From Thamnaconus septentrionalis (lineage: Eukaryota; Chordata; Actinopteri; Tetraodontiformes; Monacanthidae), in NCBI GenBank assembly GCA_009823395.1, contig CM020516.1:9862001-9926000 (forward strand): 64,000 nucleotides of DNA, given 5' to 3'. Made by a program: the position numbers and the translations under genes. Shown in pieces: positions 39,964 through 50,540 of the stretch. How positions within the stretch are numbered: the first letter of the stretch is position 1; each line of letters opens with the position of its first letter. The notes below the pieces were generated by a model. The model was not told the DNA's origin, made no database searches, and saw nothing but the letters and a program-made list of their open reading frames with translations.

Positions 39964-41446
39964 TCAGAAGAGAGTCGAGTGAGAGGAAACGTCTTCGCTG
40001 AGCTCGGCAGAGTTTGGACTCGTCTCCGACTGGCCCGTCTGCGATTCCTCTGCTGGGCCGTTTTCTAAGTTCGCCTCGTTTTCTGAGCAATTCGTCGTCG
40101 GCTCGCTCTGACCTTTGGGGACGGGCGGGTCCGTTTTGGGCTCGTCCCGTTGGCCGGAGCCCTCCGGCTGGCCGCCGCCCTGCGGCTCCTCGGCCGCCTG
40201 TGGCTTCTGGCCCAACTTGGGCGCCGCCTTGCGGCTCTTGTCCACCTGGCTGTACATGTTGGCCACGGACCTCTCGATTTCGGCCAGGTTCTGGATGTTT
40301 TTCAGGATCCCCTTCAGCTCCCGGGTCCTGCCGGCGCCGCCGACCCCCGGTGCCTCGGGGGGGGGCGCTCTCGCTGCAGACGGGCCGCAGCGAGGGAGGC
40401 GGGCGGCAGGTGGGCGGCGCGAACTGCACGGCCGGGCGCGCCAGGTCGCGGCGGGGGGGGGGTGGGGAGGCAGGGGCGGGCGGGGAGGGGGAGGAGGAGG
40501 TGCTTGGAAGGCAGGGAAGGCGGGAAGGCGGGGGAAGGGCGGGGGCAGGGGGAGGGGGGAGAAGGTGGATGGGGGTCGTACTGGGGCTTGTAGGGGCGGG
40601 GGGGAGGCGGCGGAGGGGACGAGGGCGGGGGAGGAGGCTGGTGGGTGGGAGGAGGCGGCGAGGTGAGGGTGAGGTGAGGTGAGGAGGGGCTGGGGAGGCG
40701 GAGGCGGGTCCTCCGGGGGTCCGGGATGATCTCCACCATGATCTGACACGGCTGCACCGTCACGTAGCTGCAGATGCTGGAGCTGAAGCGTCGGAGCACC
40801 GGCGGCGTGCGGGGCCTCTGGGCGCCCGCCGCCACGGCCCCTCCCGTCCCGGGCGGCGAGTCCCGCCCAGCGGGGTGGGCTGTACTGAGTGGTCCATGAC
40901 GGAGAGCAGCGCGAGGTCGGAGGTCACGTCGTCCCGGAGCAGGGACGGAGGAGAGCGAGCCCAGCGAGTCGCGGCTCCGCTGCTGCGCCTGCTGCTCGAA
41001 CTGCCGCGCCTGCTCGCGCACCGACGACAACAGCCTCGCCCGAAGCCGCCGGGCCGCAGGGCCTCCGAGTTCTCCTGCTGCTCCAGCCCCTGACCCCCGC
41101 CACCGCCGCCGCCCGACCGATCAGCAGCTCCCAGTCGTCCAGGTCCATCAGCGCTCGTCTCCTCGGCTCGCCGAAGCCGCCGGCGCCCCCGTGGAGGCGG
41201 GCGGGGACGGACCAGGCCCAGGCCGACCCGGCCGAGGGCTCGGGGGAGAAGGGGGGGCTGCTGTCGTCGTAGACGGGGTTGCGGGTGGTGAGCGGGTTCC
41301 AGTCGGAGAGGAAGGTCACGTTGCTCTCGGACCGAGGCGCGTGACCGCGCAGCGCTCCGTTGCTGCGGGCGGCGGCCACGGAGCCACGGCCGAAGACGGC
41401 GAGAAGCCTCTGGCGGTCGGCCTCCTCGGCGGCCGACTTTTTAGCC
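39964..41446 (-). CDS. pcdh15: pcdh15 CD1 C-terminal exon (proline-rich), reading frame disturbed
   Basis: The exon begins after acceptor ctcggttcag in the phase left by exon H and reads AKKSAAEEADRQRLLAVFGR, then SESNVTFLSDWNPLTTRNPV, and later MDLDDWELLIG. The last part reads ELKGILKNIQNLAEIERSVA and ends HSTLF-stop at 39,964. It fits the CD1 type: poly-proline middle, ELKGILKNI block and a C-terminal T-x-hydrophobic PDZ-binding end. The first and last parts share one frame, but that frame has a TGA at 40,924-40,926. Coherent peptides in between (LEQQENSEALR, SSVREQARQFEQQAQQ, RDDVTSDLALLSVMD, CSYVTVQPCQI) sit in the other two frames. Causes could be assembly indels in GC-rich repeats, an unseen intron, or real decay. 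Confidence 0.75.
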
Positions 41447-41536
41447 CTGAACCGAGCAGAGAGGGCGGAGGTGAAGAAGAAAGAAGAGACCTGGGCCCGG
41501 AGAAAGACTGATGGCCTACGGCTGAGAGCGGCGATG

Positions 41537-41858
41537 GAACGGAGGAGGAGGAAGAGGAGATGTAGAAGGGGGAGGAAGTGAAGGAGGAGGAAGAGGAGGA
41601 CAGGGAGGAAGGGGACGAGGTGATGGAGGTGGTGCAGGAAGAGGAAAGGGAGGAAGAGGCAGTGGAGGAGGTAGAGAAGGAGGAAAAGGAGAAGAGAAGG
41701 ATGAGGTAGAGGTGCAGGAAGAAGAAAAGGAGAAATAAGGGAAGGAGGAGAAGGAAAAGGGAGGACAAAGAGGAGAAGGAGGAAGAGGAGGAGGTTAAAG
41801 AGAAGGCAGAAGAAGAGGAGGAAATAGAGGAGGACGAGGAGGAGGAAGAGGAGGAGGC
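41537..41858 (-). promoter_or_regulatory. Long polypyrimidine block upstream of the CD1 acceptor
   Basis: On plus this is about 320 bases of almost uninterrupted purine (GGA, GAA, GAGGA units). On the gene strand it is C/T only, and it ends about 90 bases before the CD1 acceptor. Such tracts are sites for polypyrimidine-tract-binding proteins and could bear on CD1 choice (inference). It may equally be a passive simple repeat. Confidence 0.45.
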
Positions 41859-43018
41859 ATCAGCGCTATCGCTACCTTGTTGTCTAACTGGTTACCAGTC
41901 CCAGCATTGTGACTGCTGCTGCCGGAATGATTCAATCTCTTCTCTCTCTTCTCTGTTTGGTACTTTTTGCAGGGAACTGAACTGGTGGCCTTCGACTGAA
42001 GGTTTCTAGCTAAATTTGACTGCTTTGCCATTGAGACGCCTGCAAACAGGGTTTCTGCTCTGAAGACACGAGCTTCAACTTCCGTCAGCTCACTTCAATA
42101 CAGGTGCTCGGCAGGGGCGCTTGCCTCATCTTGACACGGCTGGCATTGGTTGCCCCGAAAACACACGCCGCCACTCGACACGGAAAGTCGGCCGTCTCAT
42201 CTCCTTCTTCTTTTGCTAGTTTTGAACAGGGCGACTTGCCAACAGCGAAGGCACCAATTTATCATGCATAAAACCGCACGGCCGCCGTAGCGTTAACGGC
42301 CTCCGTAAAACGCAACCAGCGCGGCTTGGAGCACGTTAGCTCTTAATTGGATACTAACGTTAGCCACTTCACGCCCTCAACAAACGGCATATTGGGCACT
42401 ACAACAGCATGACGGCGCTTGTGCCTCCAATATTCCCATTTGTCTGGGGTGTGAAGTGTCTCCTTGTTCCAACTACAATTTCTGGGACCGTTTTGACTGT
42501 TTGATAACGCTTGCCGTAAGTGTGAGGCACAGCAATGCTCGTCGCACACTCGAAATTTAGCTATTTAGTGCAGAAGTATGGGATTTGGAAGGCATCTCTT
42601 GTGATCATTTGAGAGATTATTTTGCAATCAGTCACAACACTGTAGGACATAATTAAGAGGATGGCAAATCACATCGGGGTGATTAATTATTCTGCAGCTA
42701 CTTAGGCTCAAACTACGGGTCTGCAGGAAGACAGTTTTGTTTTTCTAAGAACACAGAAATCCATAACACGCTTCTCAAAACACAAAACTTGGAAGACGTT
42801 CAAATTTAATAGCGGACAATCAAACAAAGCCTAGAGGCGGGAGGAGGAGACTAGCTACGCTACAGTTGTCGTAGTGTCGTTACTTACTGCAGTCTAAATC
42901 CAGAGAGACAAACGGTGGAGAGGAGAGAAACAGATCAACAGTAAGATCGCAGAAACAGCAGTAAGTGCGAGAAAGAAACTCTGAGAGTTAATATTGGTCT
43001 CCTGATCACTCTGCTGAA

Positions 43019-43088
<70 letters not shown>

Positions 43089-43878
43089 GCTTCCCCTTAA
43101 TAGTGTTTTCATAAGAGCAGGCCCTGATACCAGGTGAGTCTCCCTCCCTCCAATCTCCACCGCAGCTTTTTTCTTTCCAGCTGATGAACCCACAGCAGCA
43201 GCAGCAGCAGCGGCTGCGGTCAGCAAATCCCTCCACACCTCCCCCATCAAACGTCTGCTTTCTTTTTCCCAGAGCCGTTGTGACGCTAACGGCCGTTCGG
43301 CTTCCACCGTGTTGTAAATCCAAACTATTGAACGCCGAGGATCCGCGCAACCCGCCAGCCGTCGCACACACGTCCACACTGATGACGGCAAAGCAGAGAA
43401 GACTCTGGGCTTCAAAGAGATTCTTGTTCCCTTTTTGAACCTTTTCTGAAAGTTTCAGCAGAAATTTAGAAAAAAAGAGCAGAGATTTCCATAGTCTTAC
43501 CTTGAGGGGCGGGGGAGGGGTCTTGCAAAAACACAACTTAAAAAAACGACAGATTTTAAAGTCGCACAACCAACTAAGTTTTTTCAGCAACAATTAAGAC
43601 AACCAGTCCTTCGTTGGGGCTGATTTAACTACAGCAGCTGTAGCTAAATAACCAACCACAGTCCTTCTCATCAACAGATGCAGCAGCTTCTGCATGTAGC
43701 AGCAGCAGCAGAAGCAACAACACAAAGCCCAGCCCACTCCCTCCAGTGTGCAGATCTCCGTATCATACCGCAAAAAAAAATAAAAAAATAAAATCCCCAC
43801 AGCGAGAGGCGCTACCTGTGCCCGACACGAGGGGAGATGAGGTGGTGGGGAGATAATGAGGGTTCGCGGCCGACTCAC
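41859..43878 (-). other. Intron between exon H and CD1, upstream part
   Basis: No exon is recognised. The stretch contains a TAACGTTAGC palindrome near 42,355, a CA microsatellite (43,021-43,087) and a CAG run (43,192-43,211). The rest is unremarkable. Confidence 0.6.
43021..43087. repeat. (CA)n microsatellite
   Basis: Pure AC dinucleotides in the intron between exon H and CD1. Confidence 0.97.
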
Positions 43879-43998
43879 ATGCTGCCGTCGCCCAGCTCCT
43901 CGTACAGGTTAGCGGTGGGAGCTCCTGCCGGAGGCGCCTTCCCTCCCGGAGGCAAAGCCATCTGAATCCTGGCCGTCTTGGCGCACTCGGCTTGTCGC
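43879..43998 (-). CDS. pcdh15: pcdh15 exon H: common juxtamembrane cytoplasmic tail
   Basis: This 120-bp exon has acceptor ctccacag and donor GTGAGTCG, phase 2 to phase 2. The peptide runs RQAECAKTARIQMALPPGGK, then APPAGAPTANLYEELGDGS. RQAEC-KTARIQ and LYEELGD are conserved landmarks of the common cytoplasmic segment. It is the branch point: its last two bases AT can join G from the CD1 exon or G from the 22-nt exon I, and both restore Met. Reading through the donor without splicing gives ATG TGA, an immediate stop. Confidence 0.95.
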
Positions 43999-44448
43999 CT
44001 GTGGAGAGCAAGACACGTGCGCGTGTGTCTTCAGTGCACATGTGTTGGAAGCACACAGCTGTCTGGTCTGAATTAGAAAGAACTGACGAAAGAAAAAGCC
44101 TCTGGATTTTTTTTTTTTTTTTCAAAGGATGAATATTCGTGGCGGGGGTCGTGTGTCAGCGTATCGCCCCAGATGTTAATATGATGGTGTTGGTTGAGAT
44201 GGAGATCACAGTGTAATGTGATAAATAAATACTTTTAATTTGTGTATTTTTGTACTATATTTAAACTACAACAAATATATGTATATTATTTTTTTACCTT
44301 TTTTTTTTAATGAAATGATACCAAATGAACTTAAAATAAAACGTATTAACTTAAAAACAAATTAACTGGGGGGAGGGGGTGAATAATGATACGCACTAAA
44401 AGAGAAACTGTACAATCAAATGGAAAAAACAGAAGGTGGTTTACTTAC

Positions 44449-44457
44449 TCTTTGAAC
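44449..44457 (-). CDS. pcdh15: pcdh15 9-nt microexon (Phe-Lys-Glu)
   Basis: GTTCAAAGA lies between acceptor cgtcaccag and a near-consensus donor GTAAGTAA. Exon G ends CA and this exon supplies G TTC AAA GA, giving Gln-Phe-Lys-Glu with exon H. The expected vertebrate text at this place is QFKVRQAEC and the assembled text is QFKERQAEC. Skipping it leaves the frame intact and removes only Phe-Lys-Glu, so it could be a cassette. The upstream pyrimidine tract is weak, as is common for microexons. Confidence 0.85.
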
Positions 44458-45562
44458 CTGGTGACGCGTGTCGGTTGGTACACGGATGCAGGAAGTGAGC
44501 GGAAGAGAAGAAAAACGGATCAATAATGTTGACAATATAATTGGCATATACACAGGAAGACACTCTTGCACTGTATACTCAGACCAAAGAGCTTTTGAAA
44601 ACCTGTTTTTCTCAAAGATCAGCCTCTGGTTTGATTCGTTATCTGCCTCCGTCTTTTACTTCCTCCACACACACATGCGCACACGCCAACTGACGGCCAC
44701 GCTGACGTCTTCCCAACCACTGCTTTTCCAAGTTTACGACATAAAAAGTAACCACGAGAGGGCTAAAGCGTGCTTTGCTTTAACTGCGCACCAGCAGAGA
44801 AAATTTTCTTTTTCTGTCTACATCAGGAGGCACTCAAACCTTCAGCAGTGACTACAGGGGTCGAAATGTGAAAGTGGCCTTTTTGACAGTGATCGCTGCG
44901 GCCAGCAGCATTATGTTCTCACACTGTCAAGCTGAAAGACGCAAAACGCAAAATCCAAAAGGCCCTTTAGGCAGCTTTTTAAACACAGCTTTCATAGTAA
45001 TAGTTTGATAGTTTTTACTGAAACAAATCGAATTTATCTTAAGTTATTCCAACTGTTGCATAACGTCTAATGGGATTAAAATGATTCTGAGAATTCAGAT
45101 CTTCAGATCAGACGGCTGCCGTGAAGGCTTGACGAGGTGAGTAAAGAAGACGCATTCAGAGCTGTAAGCTTAATATTTAGACGTCAGACACGCCCACGCG
45201 CTTGTTGGATTAGCGGCCATTCCTCAGGTAACTGTTGCTGTCTTACATAACACAGGCTCTCAATCAAACACACTATAATTACACTCAAATCAATGTTGAG
45301 CAAACAGCGGTCTGGTCTCCCTCCTTATATGCCACGGGTCTCCCGAGCCACTCTTGTTTTGGGACCCGTAACATATTTGGGGGCTCGTCCGGGATTGGGG
45401 AGGAGCGAACAGGGAGGAGAGGTCGGGTTGCACGTAACAATCATCATCATCCGTGGCAGCAAATGGACAATTAGCGGCGGCGACATTGGGCAACTTCAAA
45501 AATCTGTAATTTCCTTTTTTTTTTTGCTCAAAAAAAGATAGCGTCACATATTTATGAATGGC

Positions 45563-45565
<3 letters not shown>

Positions 45566-45605
<40 letters not shown>
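45566..45605. repeat. (GT)n microsatellite
   Basis: Pure GT dinucleotides. Confidence 0.96.
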
Positions 45606-45607
<2 letters not shown>

Positions 45608-45836
45608 ACAAGGGGCTTCCGGGGGCCCCGCAGAAACAGGGCGCTGTTTGCTGCGCCTGCGTCACGCGGCGATGATGAAGCGGGGCCGAGACGCACTGTG
45701 ACGGTCGCGATCGGCGCTGGATATTTGTCACAAATGAGTGTTAATTAATCTGCTTTCACAGAGCACGAGCAGGGAGATTAGCCCAGCAGAGTGCGCAGTC
45801 AGCATGTCTGATGAGCGGCGGAGAGACAGAGAGGAG

Positions 45837-45839
<3 letters not shown>

Positions 45840-45881
<42 letters not shown>
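45840..45881. repeat. (CA)n microsatellite
   Basis: Pure CA dinucleotides. Confidence 0.96.
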
Positions 45882-45884
<3 letters not shown>

Positions 45885-46204
45885 GCAGGCAGCAGCCAAG
45901 CTAAAGGTTCTCCTGCTTCATCTTCCAGACAAGACGTGATCTCCTCTTCTTCTATTTTTTTTTCCCAAATATTTTTTTTAGCAGCTGATGGTGCTGCTGG
46001 CACCACACCAGCAGCTGCATGACGCACATTCAAACATAAAAACACCTAAACTGTCGAGGAGGAGACAGAGAGAGAGACACCGTTTAGAAAGGCAGAGCTT
46101 GACACTACACCTCCTGTCTGTGCGGATTAATTGAAACAGATATTTCCTTGTGACTCCCTGACAGGTGACTAAAGATGATAAATGGCAGAAACTGTGATTT
46201 TGTC

Positions 46205-46470
46205 ATTATTATTATTGTTGTCCATCCACCTATTTTCAATACACGCTTTCTCCTGCACTCAGCGTTGCAGGGGTCTGCTTGAGCCTATTCAAGCTGCTAT
46301 AGTGCATAGTGCCATTGACAAACCACCATTCACACACACACACACCTATGGACAATTTAGAGTTCCCAATTCACCTCACATGCATGTTTTTGGACTGTGG
46401 GAGGAAGCCGGAGAATCTGGAGAGAACCCACGACAGACACAGGGAGAACATGCAAACTCACAGGAAGGCA
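46205..46470 (+). mobile_element. Dispersed fish repeat (LINE/SINE 3'-tail type)
   Basis: The text CCATCCACCTATTTTC near the start, then ATTCACACACACACACAC, ACCTATGGACAATTTAGAG, TTTTTGGACTGTGGGAGGA and GGGAGAACATGCAAACTC is a familiar interspersed repeat seen in many teleost genomes. From memory it is tied to a non-LTR retroelement tail, but the exact family name is uncertain. It lies in the intron after the transmembrane exon and runs straight into the GTA microsatellite. Confidence 0.7.
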
Positions 46471-46665
46471 GTAGTAGTAGTAGTAGTAGTAGTAGTCATA
46501 GTAGTAGTATTTGTCATAGTCGTAGTAGTAGTAGCAATAGTAGTGGTAGCAGCAGTAGCAGCAGTAGCAGTAGTAGTAGTCATAGTAGTAGTAGTAGTAA
46601 CCGAAGCAGCAGTAGTTGTAGTTGTAGTAGTAGTAGTAGTAGTAGTAGTAACCGAAGCAGTAGTT

Positions 46666-46699
<34 letters not shown>

Positions 46700-46940
46700 C
46701 GGTAGTAGTAGTCATGGTAGTAGTATTTGTCGTCGTAGTAGTAGTAGTAGTAGCAGCAATAGTAGTAGTCATAGTAGTAGCAGTAGCAGTAGTAGTAGTG
46801 GTCATAGTAGTAGTAGTAACCATAGCAGCAGTAGTAGTAATAGTCATGGCAGTAGTATTTGTCGTAGTAGTAGTAGTAGTAGCAGCAATAGTAGTACTAG
46901 TAGTAGTAGTTGTAGCAGTAGTAGTATCACTACTACTATT
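46470..46940. repeat. (GTA)n / (TAC)n microsatellite, about 470 bp, imperfect
   Basis: Trinucleotide repeat with GTA units interrupted by GCA, GGT and TTGT variants. It ends in a short inverted stretch (TACTACTAT). On the gene strand it starts about 16 bases after the donor of the transmembrane exon. Confidence 0.95.
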
Positions 46941-46955
46941 GGTATCTGGACTCAC

Positions 46956-47174
46956 TGTTTGTAGGTGACCATGACGATGAGGATGGCGGGGATGCAGCAC
47001 AGGATGATGATGATGGCCAGCGCCAGCAGCGCTCCCTCCGTGTAGCCCACTGCCTGGGCCGCCTTCTTCACGCTGGCCACGATGTCCGGCGAGCGGATCT
47101 CCAGGATGCGGCCGCCCTCGCCCAGATACGGCTGGAACTCCTTGTTGATTTCCAGCACGTTGCCGTCGAGGAAT
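46956..47174 (-). CDS. pcdh15: pcdh15 exon G: end of MAD12 and transmembrane helix
   Basis: This 219-bp exon has acceptor gaatggcag and donor GTGAGTC, phase 2 to phase 2. It reads [20 protein letters not shown], then [16 protein letters not shown] and [12 protein letters not shown]. The hydrophobic helix follows and contains [16 protein letters not shown]. It ends TYKQ at the cytoplasmic face. This is the single membrane span shared by all membrane-bound isoforms and the part that touches channel-complex partners. A long GTA/TAC microsatellite begins about 16 bases past the donor. Confidence 0.97.
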
Positions 47175-47620
47175 CTGCCATTCGCCCACGGGGTGAGAGC
47201 GGAGGAAGAACGAACAGAAGAAACAAAAGTCGGGCGTGAATGTCAGCTGTTGTTTTGATCTCAAAGACCACAAATTATGCAGAATTCATTTTTTTTTTAA
47301 CGTGTCTCAGTCTCGTTGAGTTTATCCCTTAATTCTTGCACTCGTTCAACTTTTCAGACATGAACGGAAACGTACGTCTATCCCTCTTTGCCATCACAAA
47401 GGGAACTGATGCTTCATTGATACGTCTCCTGCCGTTTTTGCACAAACATTTTCAAGGTCCAGCGACATAATCATTACTAACTGATAATAAGAATGTAATA
47501 ATAATTACTAGGAGCGGCAAACAGAGACTTTTATCTATAAAATATTAAGATTTCAATGCGATGGGGAAAGTTAAGAAATGTAGCTTTTAACAGTGCACAG
47601 TAATTAGCTGCAAGACGCCG

Positions 47621-47653
<33 letters not shown>

Positions 47654-47943
47654 GAACGTGACCTCTTTATACGACTGCCAATACGCCGATACGATTCCAA
47701 ACTCTCTCAGGAATTAGCTTTCAGGATTACTGCACAATAAACATGCACTGGCCAGCTGCTGTAACACTGTTATCTAACAGCGGCCGGACCGGCGCTGAAT
47801 CACAAGAGAGAGCAAAGTGCCGTATTCGATTACCGCCACTTGTGTCCGTTGACGGCTGAATAAATGAGCGGAGACGGCGGTTATTAACTGGTTTATCTAG
47901 GGGGGGCTACCCGGGGGAGATCACAAAGGCTGTGGTGGAGGTG

Positions 47944-48020
<77 letters not shown>

Positions 48021-49474
48021 CGGTGGCATGCAGTCTGATCAAACAGTAGATATATTACATGCAATTACTCCGCAACACGGTCAGACGTGGGCCGCATGGC
48101 TGAGAAGCGGTTTTCATCTATTCTGAAAGGACGATATCTCCATCTAGCCGAGCTGACTGGGATCACAGCGGGCGACGCTGGAGAGGCCTTGTTTAAATGA
48201 GCTTTTGTCTCGGCAGAGGCTGCCTCTTGTGATAACGCAGATTGCGACTCCGTTCATTAAAGAGAAGAGATGCTTTTACGACACGAGCGTCGCCGTCTCC
48301 TCCCCCTGTTCAGAATTACAGTGGAGACACTCAACCCCGCGGTCAAGGACACTTTTTTAAATGTTGCCTTGGAATTAATTCGGGACGGACAACAAAACGC
48401 TTCTCGACGCACGTCTGCGTTGGGCCGAGCCCCCGACGAATGAACCGTCTAATGCCGGAATAAAGGGGGGTCGGCTAAACAGAATTGGCACCCGCCATAG
48501 ATGAAGAGAAATACAGACATAAGATGGTGTCAGGCGGCCGACTGTGAGATAAGCGGGACGGCAAATTGGCGGCGAGTGAAGAGGACAAATGAGATGGCGG
48601 GGGTGTTGCCTATTGATTGGCCAGTCTCACGCTCTGATGGATTTTCCTTTTCTAAATTGGTGCCACATCAGTTTGACAGCAGCGGGCGGGCGTGGAGGAG
48701 AAAAGAACAGAATGCGGGGAGGCGTCTGCAAGGTAAGGCCAAGGACTTTCTCCCTCCCCGTCCGCTTAGCATTGCTTGGTGGGTCCTGCCGGCTGGACGT
48801 GGCACCTCGCTGCTTCACAGTAAAAGTAATGCAACTCCTGGCGCGACTCCAGGCTGTCGGACAAGCGTTTGCGGCCCCGCCGCCGAGTGTTTATGACTTA
48901 ATATCGCCGCTGCCTTTCCACGTGTCAACGATTCCCACGTCTGTCCTCAACTGCTTGTTCGGTTTTACCTAAATGGATCTCTTCGCCTTTTTCCGTATTC
49001 ACCTGGCAGCTCGGTTTGGGTTGTTTTTTATCGGGGCAAAGAGCTTTGAGCAGTGAAAGGAGAAGGAACAAGGAACAGAAGAAGACGACGTTCTTGTTAA
49101 TCTCTGGCCCTCAAACCGATGCCTTTTAATTCTGATTGGTCAGACGATTTGTGCAGTCGCCTCGCTGGTCTTCCTTTTCCAAACGCCGTCCAGCGGCTCT
49201 ACAGTGAAATCGATCTGGAGGTTTTATGCAACGTTCCACGCTGTGTCACGTTGTTGATATATGGAAAAGTCTGGCGTACTCAGCCTTCATTTCAGTGGGA
49301 AAAAGGCAGATGGGGAAAAAGGCATGGTGTGGAGGCGGATCTGAGGGGGAGCTAGGAAAGAGACTTATTGCAGGGACGCGCGGGGGGAAAACACGCGGCA
49401 GACAGAAGGTTCATCAGGTCATCGGATTAAAGCCGACAGCGACGGCGGCGCTCCAATAAATATCAAACACTCAC
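47175..49474 (-). other. Intron between exons F and G
   Basis: This 2.3-kb intron contains a CA run (47,622-47,651) and a pure GA microsatellite (47,946-48,015). The rest has no recognised exon or repeat family. Confidence 0.7.
47946..48015. repeat. (GA)n microsatellite, about 70 bp
   Basis: Uninterrupted GA dinucleotides, polypyrimidine on the pcdh15 strand. Confidence 0.97.
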
Positions 49475-49651
49475 TTGAAGAGCTCCTTGGGCGAAATGGC
49501 CCTGTTGGTCAGCGGGTCGATGGCGTACACCATCAGGTCTGACTTACTGTAGTCCTCCAGCTCAAAGCCATCGCCGTGGCGACGCGGCCCAATGGACTCC
49601 ACGATTACCTTGGCGCCGGGGATCTGGTCCTGCACGTGGCGCTCCAGGATG
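49475..49651 (-). CDS. pcdh15: pcdh15 exon F: core of MAD12
   Basis: This 177-bp exon enters in phase 2 (acceptor gtctcag) and ends in phase 2 (donor GTGAGTG). The peptide includes [20 protein letters not shown], then [17 protein letters not shown] and [19 protein letters not shown]. It aligns residue for residue with the mammalian MAD12 segment as recalled. No cadherin calcium motif occurs, as expected for this domain. Confidence 0.96.
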
Positions 49652-50465
49652 CTGAGACACAAAGAAAACATTCAAAACCGCGTCCGAAACAATCACAGCT
49701 TGAGATTTGGACTGGAGGACGGGTCCAATCCCGGCCACGGTCGCCTGCAGCTGTGATTGTGCTCATGCTCGTGCAGGTGCATGCGGCAGTGCCACCTCCT
49801 CGGCGGTGGCGCACTTCTTCCGGCCGTGTTGAAGGTCAAGGAGGTGCAGCGGCGCGGCGCACTAGCGGCACTCAATCAAAGTGGGTGTCAGGGGGGGGTC
49901 AAACACGGTCGGTCACGGCACGGACCGCCCCAGGCGAGCTCAACCCGCAGAGCCGCCCCCACCGTCGCCCCCTAGTGCGAAAACCCTCCAAAAACAACCG
50001 CTAACACCCGTTTTGCCTTTTAGATTGACTAATTAGACTAAAAGCTGTGACTAAAGAGCTGCAGGAGGAGGGCCATTGAATCTCTATCATTACATAATTT
50101 GTGGCGAGAGAAAACAGACTCTGGGGGGACGGAGTCATTAGTTAATCCATGACCTGAACTGATTGTTCAGCGCTGACTGAACAAATGTTTAAAGTAGTCG
50201 TCGCCGCCCCCCCCACACCGCCGCGTGCAATTACTCTCAGTGAATCGCACACTTTGCTGCTGAACATAATTATATATTCAGAACAAAAAAAAAAAAAGCC
50301 TCCACCTTGAACTCATATTCACACAGAATGATGGAGTTTTGCTCCGTAGGTTTTATATTAAATCAATCATTGAATGGAAACTGAAACAAAACGCTGCTCG
50401 CATTCCAAGTGAGACCTTCACTCATTTAAACTGAGTCATTTGAATGAGACACATTTATGTTTTTT

Positions 50466-50512
<47 letters not shown>

Positions 50513-50540
50513 GGGGGGTTCATGTTAAACGTGGTCCTAC
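49652..50540 (-). other. Intron between exons E and F
   Basis: No coding exon is seen. The part nearest exon F (49,740-49,980) is GC-rich. A GT microsatellite occupies 50,468-50,510. Confidence 0.7.
50468..50510. repeat. (GT)n microsatellite
   Basis: Uninterrupted GT followed by a run of eight or more G, about 30 bases from the exon E donor. Confidence 0.95.

Larger units (their letters stand above)
44458..46204 (-). other. Intron between exon G and the 9-nt microexon, downstream part
   Basis: It contains GT (45,566-45,605) and CA (45,840-45,881) microsatellites. Between them 45,605-45,730 is CpG-rich. No further exon is recognised. Confidence 0.6.

Noticed and set aside
40014..40682. 222-codon and overlapping plus-strand frames
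   Set aside because: Antisense to the GC-rich CD1 exon. Long open frames are expected at this base composition.
41316..41768. 150-codon Ser-rich frame on minus before CD1
   Set aside because: Pyrimidine-block translation in a frame that does not join exon H. The CD1 acceptor at 41,447 explains the region.
46182..46968. Ser-rich and Val-rich frames on plus and a Thr-rich frame on minus
   Set aside because: Translation of the GTA/TAC microsatellite. Only the real exon G part on minus is coding.
48000..48060. Arg-Glu repeat frame as an RE-domain protein
   Set aside because: Simple GA microsatellite inside an intron.
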